This document shows, piece by piece, positions 54,839 through 62,083 of a stretch of 64,000 nt of DNA. Origin of the DNA: Arthrobacter horti (GTDB lineage Bacteria; Actinomycetota; Actinomycetes; Actinomycetales; Micrococcaceae). The translations under genes and the position numbers were made by a program. Location: contig NZ_JAVALS010000009.1 in the NCBI RefSeq assembly GCF_030731045.1, forward strand, positions 46,698-110,697, written 5' to 3'. Below the pieces are notes generated by a model. That model was given only the letters and a program-made list of their open reading frames with translations. It searched no databases and was not told where the DNA came from. The first letter of the stretch is position 1. Each line of letters starts with the position of its first letter.

Positions 54839-56545
54839 CTAGTGGACCGTGCCCACGTAGACGTCCTGGTTGGCTGCGGTGACACCGGGACGGCCCCGGA
54901 AGTCGGTCCAGGCCGCATGGGAGACTCCGTCCGAACCGGTCACGATCTGCGTGTAGTCACCGATGAACGCGCCGTCACTGAACTGGATGTACGGGTTCGA
55001 GCCCTCGCTCGTCAGCCGTTGCTCCGACTGGAAGCCGTCCGTGGAGGTCTTCGCCGCGTAATCGAGGCACACCGAACCGTCGACCGGTGCGACGCCGCTG
55101 GGATCCGCATTGCTGGTCACCACATTGCAGACGGCGGGGTTGTGCGTGGCCGCATAGCCGCGCGTGTAGTAGCTCACCACCGTCTTCCCGTCACGGATCG
55201 CGACCCCGGGGAACACCTTGTCCCCCGGACCAGAGGTGACCGTGACCGGTGCCGACAGGCTCCCCCACGCACCCGTGACCAGCTTGACCTGCGACGATGT
55301 GACGCCGCTGAACGCGGTACCGCCGCTGCCGCAGGAGCCCGCCCCCTGGTCATCGTTCCAGGCGATCGCGAGGTTCCCGGTCAGGGGATCAACACTGAAG
55401 GCGGGGAAGCTGTTCATCCGGAACTGTTCGCCGCTCAGGGTCTGGCTGCCTCCGAACATCGGGTAGCAGTCGAGATCGTCATAGACACGTCCCACCTCCA
55501 CGTTCTGGAACGTCCGCCCGTTGTCGGTGGAGCGCGCGATCACCTGGGCGTCCGTCTGGTATCCGGTGCTCGGCTGCGACCCTTCATAGGCCACGTACAA
55601 TGTGCCGTCCGGCCCGTACATCGGCCTTGAGCCCTGGTTGTACGGATGTGCCGGGTCGGAGACCGCGGAACCCTGGCGGTTCCAGCTGTGCCCGCCGTCG
55701 GAGGAGTAGGCTGCGACGATCGGCGACGAGAGGTAGCTCAGGCCCTGCTTACCCTGCAGGAACTTGGTCCACGTCACCACCACCTGGCCGTTCGGCCCCG
55801 CGGCGATCCACTCCTTGTCATTGAAGAAGTTGGCGGCCGAGACGTAGCTGACCATGGAGGGGCGGCCCCAGGAGAGTCCGCCGTCATGGGAGACCGAGAC
55901 CGCGACGCCGCTCGCGGCGGAGGAGCGGTTGAAGACGATGTTCGCGTAATAGAGGGTCCCGTCCGGCGCGAAGGAGAGCGCCGGGTCCCCGGCGGAGTCC
56001 ACGGACGCGAACGCACCGGACCCGCCGGTCTCAGCCGTCAGGCCGGGAACCTGGGTGTTCCGCCAGGTGACGCCGCCGTCCCAGCTGACATAGACCCAGC
56101 CGGTGCCGTCGTTCCTTGCGATGCTGTCACAGCACACGCGATAGTCGTTGGCTCCGACCACCAGGTGCAGGGGGTCGGTGGGGTCGACGGCGATCGTGGT
56201 CTCGTTCTGCGGCGCGCGGCAGCCGCTGTTGGACCATTTGCCGGGAGGCGCCACGGGATCCCCGACGATCGCATCGACGTCGCTCGTCGCGGCGTAAGCG
56301 GCCGTCGAGCTGAAGGGCGCCGTGTGGCACAGGGGTGCGGCGGCCGACGGCGGTTCCGCATCGCCGTTGTCCGGGTTCGCCCAGGGCGCGGTGATGGACG
56401 GCTTGAAATGATCGCCGTGGGACGGAGCCGCTGACGCCGGCGTCATGACCGCGGTGGAGAGGGCGACGGCGCACACTGCGCCGAAAATCGCCCGGAGGGA
56501 AGAGCCTGAATTCCTTAACCGATTAAATCCACTTCCGAGTTTCAT
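54839..56545 (-). CDS. Secreted BNR-repeat (sialidase-like) protein
   Basis: A 568-residue exported protein with a signal peptide (SLRAIFGAVCAVALSTAVMT, cleavage near ASA-AP). Four Asp-box repeats of the S-x-D-x-G-x-[TS]-W type are visible (SWDGGVTW, SHDGGLSW, SSDGGHSW, STDNGRTF), the mark of six-bladed sialidase-like propellers. I do not see the RIP/FRIP Arg motif of true sialidases, so hydrolase activity is not certain. AAGGAAAGG precedes the ATG by 8 nt. A lone minus-strand gene. Confidence 0.75.
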   Translation of the reverse strand: MKLGSGFNRLRNSGSSLRAIFGAVCAVALSTAVMTPASAAPSHGDHFKPSITAPWANPDNGDAEPPSAAAPLCHTAPFSSTAAYAATSDVDAIVGDPVAPPGKWSNSGCRAPQNETTIAVDPTDPLHLVVGANDYRVCCDSIARNDGTGWVYVSWDGGVTWRNTQVPGLTAETGGSGAFASVDSAGDPALSFAPDGTLYYANIVFNRSSAASGVAVSVSHDGGLSWGRPSMVSYVSAANFFNDKEWIAAGPNGQVVVTWTKFLQGKQGLSYLSSPIVAAYSSDGGHSWNRQGSAVSDPAHPYNQGSRPMYGPDGTLYVAYEGSQPSTGYQTDAQVIARSTDNGRTFQNVEVGRVYDDLDCYPMFGGSQTLSGEQFRMNSFPAFSVDPLTGNLAIAWNDDQGAGSCGSGGTAFSGVTSSQVKLVTGAWGSLSAPVTVTSGPGDKVFPGVAIRDGKTVVSYYTRGYAATHNPAVCNVVTSNADPSGVAPVDGSVCLDYAAKTSTDGFQSEQRLTSEGSNPYIQFSDGAFIGDYTQIVTGSDGVSHAAWTDFRGRPGVTAANQDVYVGTVH

Positions 56546-56704
56546 GCCACTGCCTTTCCTTGATAGGCACGACTCGCTGAGCAGACCAGCGTTGACACGA
56601 CCCGACAGAACGCACGGCATTCTCCCCAGCAGATCATATTTTAGCGAGGCGGCGGCCCGGCCGATATGGCGGAGAGGGATGAGGTTTTCAGCTGCGGCAC
56701 GGGA

Positions 56705-56772
56705 AAGTCCCCGGCCTTGTGGTCTTTCCCCGGCGCCGGAGCGCGGGGGAAAGACCACAAGGCCGGGGACTT
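56705..56772. terminator. Perfect 27-bp hairpin downstream of ppnP
   Basis: Exact 27-nt arms (56705-56731 and 56746-56772) with a 14-nt loop, between the ppnP stop (56788) and the sialidase start (56545) on the minus strand. It is unusually long and perfect for a terminator, and no T-tract follows. Confidence 0.75.
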
Positions 56773-56787
56773 CCGCAGGGGGACCGC

Positions 56788-57072
56788 TCAGTCGTAGGAG
56801 CAGATGTATGCCACCGGCTCACCGTTCATGACGGTGAAGGACACACCGGCTTCGACCTCGAAGGCCGAACCGGCCTCATAGCGGACCCACTCGCCGGACT
56901 CGGCCGGAAGCTTGACGTCCCAGCTGCCACGGACCAGTTGCATCCGCTCCGCGGAGGACGTGCCGAAGGTCCACTCACCCGGGGCGATGACGCCCACCGT
57001 GAACTTGCCCTGCTCGTCTCCGGCCCCGAGGCTCCGGACATTGCCGTCGAAGTACTCGTTCTGGCTGATCAT
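56788..57072 (-). CDS. ppnP: Pyrimidine/purine nucleoside phosphorylase PpnP
   Basis: A 94-residue cupin matching the whole PpnP (YaiE/DUF1255) family: NEYFDGNVRSLG at the start, TVGVIAPGEWTFGTSSAERM and the C-terminal PVAYICSYD. Homologues phosphorolyse several nucleosides. AAGGAG precedes the ATG by 7 nt. It lies 53 bp behind the EamA transporter on the same strand and may share its transcript. Confidence 0.92.
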   Translation of the reverse strand: MISQNEYFDGNVRSLGAGDEQGKFTVGVIAPGEWTFGTSSAERMQLVRGSWDVKLPAESGEWVRYEAGSAFEVEAGVSFTVMNGEPVAYICSYD

Positions 57073-57125
57073 GGCGGGCTCCTTGCCGTGAAGGCCCGGC
57101 ACGGCCGGGCGGGTCTCCCCCCACG

Positions 57126-58142
57126 TTAGAGCCGGGAGCCGCCCGCTCCAACCGCCGGATGGATTGTTGCGGCATCCGCTGCGGCGGGTCCGTTCGCCGT
57201 CGTCGGCTCCGGCACGCGCGCCGCCCGGTGGGCCGTCGCCGAACGGTGCGCTGCGATGATCCCGGTGATGACCACCAGGCAGCCGACCGGCTGATTCCAG
57301 CTCAGTCTCTCGTCCAGCAGCACCACGCCGAGCAGGACGGCGACCAGCGGGGTCAGGTAGGTGACGGTGGAGGCCCGCACGGCACCCCATCGGGTCACGA
57401 TGGCGGTGTTCAGAATGTACGCCACGCCCGTCCCGAGCGATCCGAGAAGAACCAGGGAGATCACCGCCGCGGGGCTGAGTTCCAAGGGCGCGCCGGCCGG
57501 GGCCGCGAGCGCGGCGAACGGGAAGGCGAGGAGTGCGACGGCGGCGGCGAGCGTGAGCTGGACGGTCGCCACGGTGATCGAGTCGTAGTGGTGCCGGCCG
57601 ACGATGAACCGGCGCATGTAGGCGAATCCGAGCCCGTAGCACGCGGCGGCGCCCAGGCATGCGAGCTGTGCCGGCAGGGTGTCGAGCAGGGCCTGGCTCG
57701 CGGCCATGCTCGACGGGGCGATCACCAGCACCACACCCGCACCGCCCACCACGATGCCCAGGGACTGCCCGCGCCGCAGGCGTTCGGACGGCAGGACGGC
57801 GGCGGTCGCCAGTGCGGTCATGAGCGGAGTGGCGGCGTTGAGAATCGCGGAGAGCCCGGATGGCAACGACTCACCAGCCCAGGCGAAAAGGCTGAACGGG
57901 GCCACACAGAGGAGCAGGCCCACCACGGTCATATGGCCCCAGAACCGCGGCTCGCGCGGCCACTTCCGGCCGCTGACGAGCATGACGAGGAGCAAGGTGA
58001 CGGCTCCGAGGACCACCCGTCCCAGGACCACCTGCGCGGGGGTGAAGGCTGTCAGCGATTCCTTGATGAAGAGGAAACTGGAGCCCCAGACGAGCGCCAG
58101 GATGACGAAGGCGGCGACAAGACCGAGCCGGCGAGTGTTCAT
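57126..58142 (-). CDS. EamA-family (DMT) transporter
   Basis: A 338-residue transporter with about ten hydrophobic segments in two EamA repeats (LVAAFVILALVWGSSFLFIK, TPAQVVLGRVVLGAVTLLLV; then YGLGFAYMRRF and YLTPLVAVLLGVVLLDERLS). The W-G-S-S-F motif in TM1 is family-typical. A polar C-terminal tail of about 40 residues follows. It is divergent from a LysR gene, with the promoter overlapped by a LysR-type repeat. Substrate unknown. Confidence 0.88.
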   Translation of the reverse strand: MNTRRLGLVAAFVILALVWGSSFLFIKESLTAFTPAQVVLGRVVLGAVTLLLVMLVSGRKWPREPRFWGHMTVVGLLLCVAPFSLFAWAGESLPSGLSAILNAATPLMTALATAAVLPSERLRRGQSLGIVVGGAGVVLVIAPSSMAASQALLDTLPAQLACLGAAACYGLGFAYMRRFIVGRHHYDSITVATVQLTLAAAVALLAFPFAALAAPAGAPLELSPAAVISLVLLGSLGTGVAYILNTAIVTRWGAVRASTVTYLTPLVAVLLGVVLLDERLSWNQPVGCLVVITGIIAAHRSATAHRAARVPEPTTANGPAAADAATIHPAVGAGGSRL

Positions 58143-58148
58143 GGGACT

Positions 58149-58205
58149 ACTGTCGGACTGGAACCGGCATGAATCAAATACATTCAACTCATCCAGGCAT
58201 ACCAT
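58149..58205. promoter_or_regulatory. Divergent leaderless promoters with LysR-type repeat
   Basis: Leftward: TTGATT (58177-58172), 17-nt spacer, GACAGT (58154-58149), 6 nt to the EamA ATG. Rightward: TACCAT (58200-58205), 6 nt to the lysR ATG. The inverted repeat TGAAT-N7-ATTCA (58170-58186) covers the leftward -35, a normal site for a LysR regulator controlling a divergent gene. Confidence 0.55.
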
Positions 58206-58211
58206 GAATGC

Positions 58212-59075
58212 ATGGCACCCACGGTTCCGCAGCTGCGGACTCTCCTGGCCGTGGTGGACACGGGATCGTTCACCGCCGCCGCCCAGCAGCTCAGCGTCAG
58301 CCAGTCCGCCGTGTCCCGGACACTCCGGGCTCTGGAAGAGGACATCGGAGGCCTCCTTCTGGACCGGGAGCGGGCCAACGCGCCCACCGCCCTGGCGGTG
58401 GAGGTCCTCCCCCATGCACGCGCCGCCGTCGCGGCACTGGAGGCGCTGTCCGGAAGCCTCCGTGCCCGGTCCGGCGTCCCCGAGGGCCGGATCCGCCTGG
58501 GTTCCGTGCCCACGGTGATGCAGGGCCTGCTCCCGGGATTGCTCAGCGTCTGGCAGACCCGCCTGCCCAAGGTGGAAGTCAGCCTGTTCGAGGGCGACGA
58601 CGAGGAGATCCCGGAGTGGCTGGAGACCGGCGTCGTGGACGCGGCCATCGTGGTGGACCCGCACACGGACCCGCCGGGGTCACTTCTGGTGGGCGAGGAC
58701 GAACACCGCGCCATCGTCCGGCGCGATCACCCGTACGCCGGGGAGAAGTCCATCCCGCTGGAAGAACTGCTGGAGGACGGTCTGATCACCAGCACCGGCG
58801 GCTGCGAGACGCAGGTGCGGCGCATCCACCGGATCGCGGGTGTCCCCTTCAAATCGCGCCAGCAGGTGCGGGAGCTCGCCACCCTCATCACCATGGTCCA
58901 TGAAGGCATGGGCGTGGCGATCATGCCGAGCCTCGGCGAAGGTCTGCTGCCGCCGAGCCTCCGCATGGTGCGCCTCGAACCGACCGTCGGCCGGCGCCTG
59001 GTCCTCACAGGCCCCCGCACCCGGGCATGGAGCCCCCTCACGGAGGCGCTGCTCAGGGCGCTGCGGACGGACTGA
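58212..59075 (+). CDS. LysR-family transcriptional regulator
   Basis: A 287-residue LysR protein with N-terminal HTH (LRTLLAVVDTGSFTAAAQQL, then SVSQSAVSRTLRALEEDIGG) and a substrate-binding domain (GRIRLGSVPTVMQGLLPGLL, VDAAIVVDPHTDPPG). It is divergent from an EamA transporter, its likely target. TACCAT ends 6 nt before the ATG and no ribosome site is present. Confidence 0.92.
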   Translation: MAPTVPQLRTLLAVVDTGSFTAAAQQLSVSQSAVSRTLRALEEDIGGLLLDRERANAPTALAVEVLPHARAAVAALEALSGSLRARSGVPEGRIRLGSVPTVMQGLLPGLLSVWQTRLPKVEVSLFEGDDEEIPEWLETGVVDAAIVVDPHTDPPGSLLVGEDEHRAIVRRDHPYAGEKSIPLEELLEDGLITSTGGCETQVRRIHRIAGVPFKSRQQVRELATLITMVHEGMGVAIMPSLGEGLLPPSLRMVRLEPTVGRRLVLTGPRTRAWSPLTEALLRALRTD

Positions 59076-59085
59076 TCCACCGCCT

Positions 59086-59126
59086 GAGGACGACGACGGC
59101 GGGAGGCTCCCGCCGTCGTCGTCCTC
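59086..59126. terminator. Hairpin between convergent lysR and secreted-protein genes
   Basis: Perfect 20-nt arms (59086-59105 and 59107-59126) flank one nucleotide, 10 nt after the lysR stop. Same GACGACGACGGCG type of arm as at 30.1 kb. Confidence 0.75.
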
Positions 59127-59161
59127 CCGGAGGCGGTCCCGGGCGCAGTGCCGGGCGCAGC

Positions 59162-59611
59162 TCAGCCGGCCGGCGGAGGGCCGAACTGGATGCCGCAAGA
59201 CGCCGCGGTCCCCATGATCTGCATGCCGTAGGCGTCGAAGACGTGGTCGATCCCCTTGCCGTTGGCGAGCAGGTATTCGTTCGGGTTGTTGGTGCCGATG
59301 GTGCCGCCCTGTCCCACCGCTCCCTTGGAGTGGATGGTGAACGACGCCGGTGCGCCCGACGCGGCGTACGCTGCGGCCCAGCAGTCGGCCTGAGCCTGGT
59401 CATAGCCCTGGCCGACGCCGCCCTGGATCGCATCGGCGACCACCAACGTGAACCAGGCCTGAGAGTTGGCGCCGGCGCTGGCATTGCCCTGCGCCGAACG
59501 GCTGGCGTTGAAGCAGTCGTGCGCGTAGGCGCCGGTGCCACCCACGAAGGCCAGTGCCCCTGCCATGAGCAGGCCCGCCCCGGCACGGATGCGATGACGT
59601 GTGCTGAACAT
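59162..59611 (-). CDS. Small secreted protein with three cysteines
   Basis: A 149-residue exported protein: signal peptide about residues 1-30 (AGAGLLMAGALAFVGGTGAY, cleavage near AYA-HD). The mature part has three Cys (in HDCFNAS, ADCWAAA and ASCGIQF) and ends in a Gly/Pro tail. AAGGGGG precedes the ATG. A structured spacer and a tandem-HTH LuxR gene lie upstream on the same strand, which suggests linked regulation. No family recognised. Confidence 0.62.
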   Translation of the reverse strand: MFSTRHRIRAGAGLLMAGALAFVGGTGAYAHDCFNASRSAQGNASAGANSQAWFTLVVADAIQGGVGQGYDQAQADCWAAAYAASGAPASFTIHSKGAVGQGGTIGTNNPNEYLLANGKGIDHVFDAYGMQIMGTAASCGIQFGPPPAG

Positions 59612-59640
59612 CGATTACCCCCTTGTAGATCATCTCGATA

Positions 59641-59713
59641 CCGGCGTCCCGGGAGCCCCCAGCCCCCGCGAGGCGCCGACACACCCCATCTTGGTGTGGC
59701 TGCGGGACGCCGG
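59641..59713 (-). other. Structured RNA-like spacer between luxR-type gene and secreted protein
   Basis: Outer arms CCGGCGTCCCG (59641-59651) and its complement (59703-59713) enclose a second hairpin CACACC/GGTGTG (59680-59685 and 59693-59698). On the minus strand it starts 10 nt after the luxR-type stop and ends 29 nt before the secreted-protein ATG. It could be a terminator or a leader element of the secreted-protein mRNA. Confidence 0.45.
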
Positions 59714-59723
59714 GGTAGGGATT

Positions 59724-60833
59724 TTACGGTTCGCTGCCCGCCCACCAGGCAGCCAGCGCCGCCCGGTTCCGGGAACCCGTTTTCGCCAGGGCCGTGCTCA
59801 GGTGTTTCTCGACCGTTTTCACGGAGACGCCCACGGATTCGGCGATCGCGGAGTTCCTCCAGCCCAGGGCGACGTACCCGGCCACCTGCCGCTCCCGTTC
59901 CGTCAAGGACACCACCGCACCGCCCGTCTGCGCACCGACCGCCTCCGCATGCAGCCTCAGGGCCGCGCACAGCGTCGTCGTCCCTGAGGCGGACCGGACC
60001 CGGTCCAGCTGCGACTCGACGGTGCGGGGGGAGACGTGCAGCAGGGCGGCGATCTCGCGCACCGTCAGACCGGCCGAAACGAAGTGCAGCAGCCTGGCTT
60101 CGTGCGGGGTCAGTGGGGACACCGCACCGAATCCCGGCCGGAGGCCGCGGCCCCGCGCCTCATCGCTGAGCCTGCGGAACAAGGGGGTGACGGACACTTC
60201 GGCCTGCTGCTCCGCCGTCCCGCCCGCAATCCGCGGCATGCTCGATGTCACGCTGATGGCCCAGCTCCGCATCAGGTCGGACCCCTCGGCGGCGAACCCC
60301 GGCGGAGCGGCCTCCCGGGCCCTCAGCGACCGGTCCAGATTGATCGCCAAAGCGGCCTCATCACCCTCGAGGCTCGCGGCGAGTGCGGCGAAGGACGCCA
60401 GGCAGGCCACAAACCCCTCGGCACCCCTCACACCGTCGACGACGGCGAGGAGCGCCTCCGATTCATGCAGCAGGATGCGCGGGTCATCACCGGCCAGGAG
60501 ACGACGGCGGAGGAGCGACCCCGCGTGAAGCAGGCGGGCCGGGTCGGCGGGGTCTTCGCCGCCCTCCGGCGGTGGACGCCTCCCGTCCGCGCCGGGGGTC
60601 CTGGCGCGCACCACCGGGGTGCCCGTCCGCAAAGTGGCCACCTCGTCGTGGAGCAGTTCACCCCAGACCGGGGGTCCCACCGGGCGTTCCGGGGGTCCCG
60701 ACGGGCGTTCCTGCGGGTCCGACACCGCCAGATCGGCGCGTGCTTCCGCCAGGACGTCGCCCAGGACGTCCAGGGACGCACGTCGTTCGGCGCGCCGGAG
60801 TTCCCTAATCCAGCGCCCATACAGCTCAGCCAT
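59724..60833 (-). CDS. Regulator with two tandem LuxR-type HTH domains
   Basis: A 369-residue protein. Residues about 1-240 are helical and Ala/Arg-rich with no recognised sensor domain. Two GerE/LuxR HTH domains follow: about residues 241-285 (LTPHEARLLHFVSAGLTVRE, then IAALLHVSPRTVESQL) and about 310-365 (LTERERQVAGYVALGWRNSA, then IAESVGVSVKTVEKHL). Both keep the normal recognition-helix pattern. Most LuxR proteins carry one HTH; two would favour paired or looped sites. GGGGGGAG lies 9 nt before the ATG. The downstream secreted-protein gene is a candidate target. Confidence 0.8.
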   Translation of the reverse strand: MAELYGRWIRELRRAERRASLDVLGDVLAEARADLAVSDPQERPSGPPERPVGPPVWGELLHDEVATLRTGTPVVRARTPGADGRRPPPEGGEDPADPARLLHAGSLLRRRLLAGDDPRILLHESEALLAVVDGVRGAEGFVACLASFAALAASLEGDEAALAINLDRSLRAREAAPPGFAAEGSDLMRSWAISVTSSMPRIAGGTAEQQAEVSVTPLFRRLSDEARGRGLRPGFGAVSPLTPHEARLLHFVSAGLTVREIAALLHVSPRTVESQLDRVRSASGTTTLCAALRLHAEAVGAQTGGAVVSLTERERQVAGYVALGWRNSAIAESVGVSVKTVEKHLSTALAKTGSRNRAALAAWWAGSEP

Positions 60834-60955
60834 GGGCCCACGCTCCCCCCTAGGTACGTGCTGATTCCATGGTCAGTCCAGGTGGGACTGGCTTACCAGT
60901 GCCGTGGGGAAAATCGAGTACCGGAGCGGCGTGATCCAGGTAGTGCGCTGCCGTT

Positions 60956-61981
60956 TCAGCCGAAGACGTGCCTGACGACGTTGCCGAGCAGCGCGGCGTT
61001 GTAGTTCACGCCGAGCTGGTTGGGGACGGTGACCAGGACGGTGTCCGCCTCCTGCACGGCCTCGTCGCGGGCGAGTTCCCCGGCCAGCTTGTCCGGTTCG
61101 CCGATGTAGGAGCGGCCGAAGCGGGAGAGCGTGCCTTCCAGCAGCCCCACCTGGTCCTTGCCCTCCACCTGGCCGCGGAGGCCGAAGTAGTGGTGATCCT
61201 CCTCGGAGACGAGCGGGATGATGCTGCGGCTGACGGAGACGCGCGGGGTCCAGTCGTGCCCGGCGTCCTTCCAGGCCTGGCGGTAGACACGGATCTGCTC
61301 GGCCTGCAGCTGGTCGAACGGCACGCCGGTGTCCTCGGTGAGGAGGGTGGAGCTCATCAGGTTCATGCCCTGTTCGGCGGCCCAGATGGCTGTGGCGCGG
61401 GTTCCGGCGCCCCACCAGATGCGACGGTCCAGTCCCGGGGCCTGCGGCTCGATGGGCAGCAGGAGACCCGGCCGCCCGCCGCCGAGGTCCGCGGGGGCGA
61501 TGCCCGCACCGGAGATCGCCTCGCGGAAGAGCTCAGTGTGGCGGCGCGCCATGTCCGCGGAGGTCTCGCCTTCACCGGGGACGTAGCCGAAATGCGAGGC
61601 GCCGTTGAGCGCGGGTTCGGGTGAACCACGGCTCACGCCGAGCTGCAGCCGGCCCTGGCTGATGAGGTCCGTGGCCGCAGCCTCCTCGGCCAGGTAGAGC
61701 GGGTTCTCGTAGCGCATGTCGATCACGCCGGTGCCCATTTCCAGGGTGCTGGTCCGCGCGGCGATGGCGGCCAGGAGCGGGAACGGGGCCGCTCCCTGCC
61801 GGGCGAAGTGGTGGACCCGGAAGAAGGCGCCCGCCACGCCCTGCTCCTCCGCTGCCACGGACAGTTCGATGGCCTGCCGGAGCGACTCCCCGGCGTCCTG
61901 GGTGCGGGATCCGGCCGAGCGCCCGTAGTGCCCGAAGGACAAGAATCCGATCTTCTTGCTGTTCACAAGGGGTGAAACCAT
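60956..61981 (-). CDS. LLM-class flavin-dependent oxidoreductase
   Basis: A 341-residue luciferase-like enzyme (IGFLSFGHYGRSAGSRTQDA, FFRVHHFARQGAAPFPLLAA, IDMRYENPLYLAEEAAATDL, GRLQLGVSRGSPEP). The R-V-H-H and S-R-G-S-P motifs are typical of this alkanal-monooxygenase-like subgroup. Substrate unknown; it is not paired with a reductase here. The ATG at 61981 lacks a clear ribosome site; an in-frame GTG at 61966 is an alternative. Confidence 0.85.
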   Translation of the reverse strand: MVSPLVNSKKIGFLSFGHYGRSAGSRTQDAGESLRQAIELSVAAEEQGVAGAFFRVHHFARQGAAPFPLLAAIAARTSTLEMGTGVIDMRYENPLYLAEEAAATDLISQGRLQLGVSRGSPEPALNGASHFGYVPGEGETSADMARRHTELFREAISGAGIAPADLGGGRPGLLLPIEPQAPGLDRRIWWGAGTRATAIWAAEQGMNLMSSTLLTEDTGVPFDQLQAEQIRVYRQAWKDAGHDWTPRVSVSRSIIPLVSEEDHHYFGLRGQVEGKDQVGLLEGTLSRFGRSYIGEPDKLAGELARDEAVQEADTVLVTVPNQLGVNYNAALLGNVVRHVFG

Positions 61982-62011
61982 GCGTTTACATGGAACATTC
62001 CCCCGCCGGCC

Positions 62012-62078
62012 CACGTTGAGTGCTCAGTCGTGGTGAGTTGCAGGCCTCGGAAACCACCACTACTGAGCAGTCAACGTG
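62012..62078. repeat. GTTGAGTGCTCA-family palindrome, copy 3
   Basis: Arms of 28 nt (62012-62039 and 62051-62078) with about four mismatches, five nt after the fucosidase stop on the minus strand. Same core as copies at 49144 and 51340, but less perfect. Confidence 0.75.
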
Positions 62079-62083
62079 CCATT

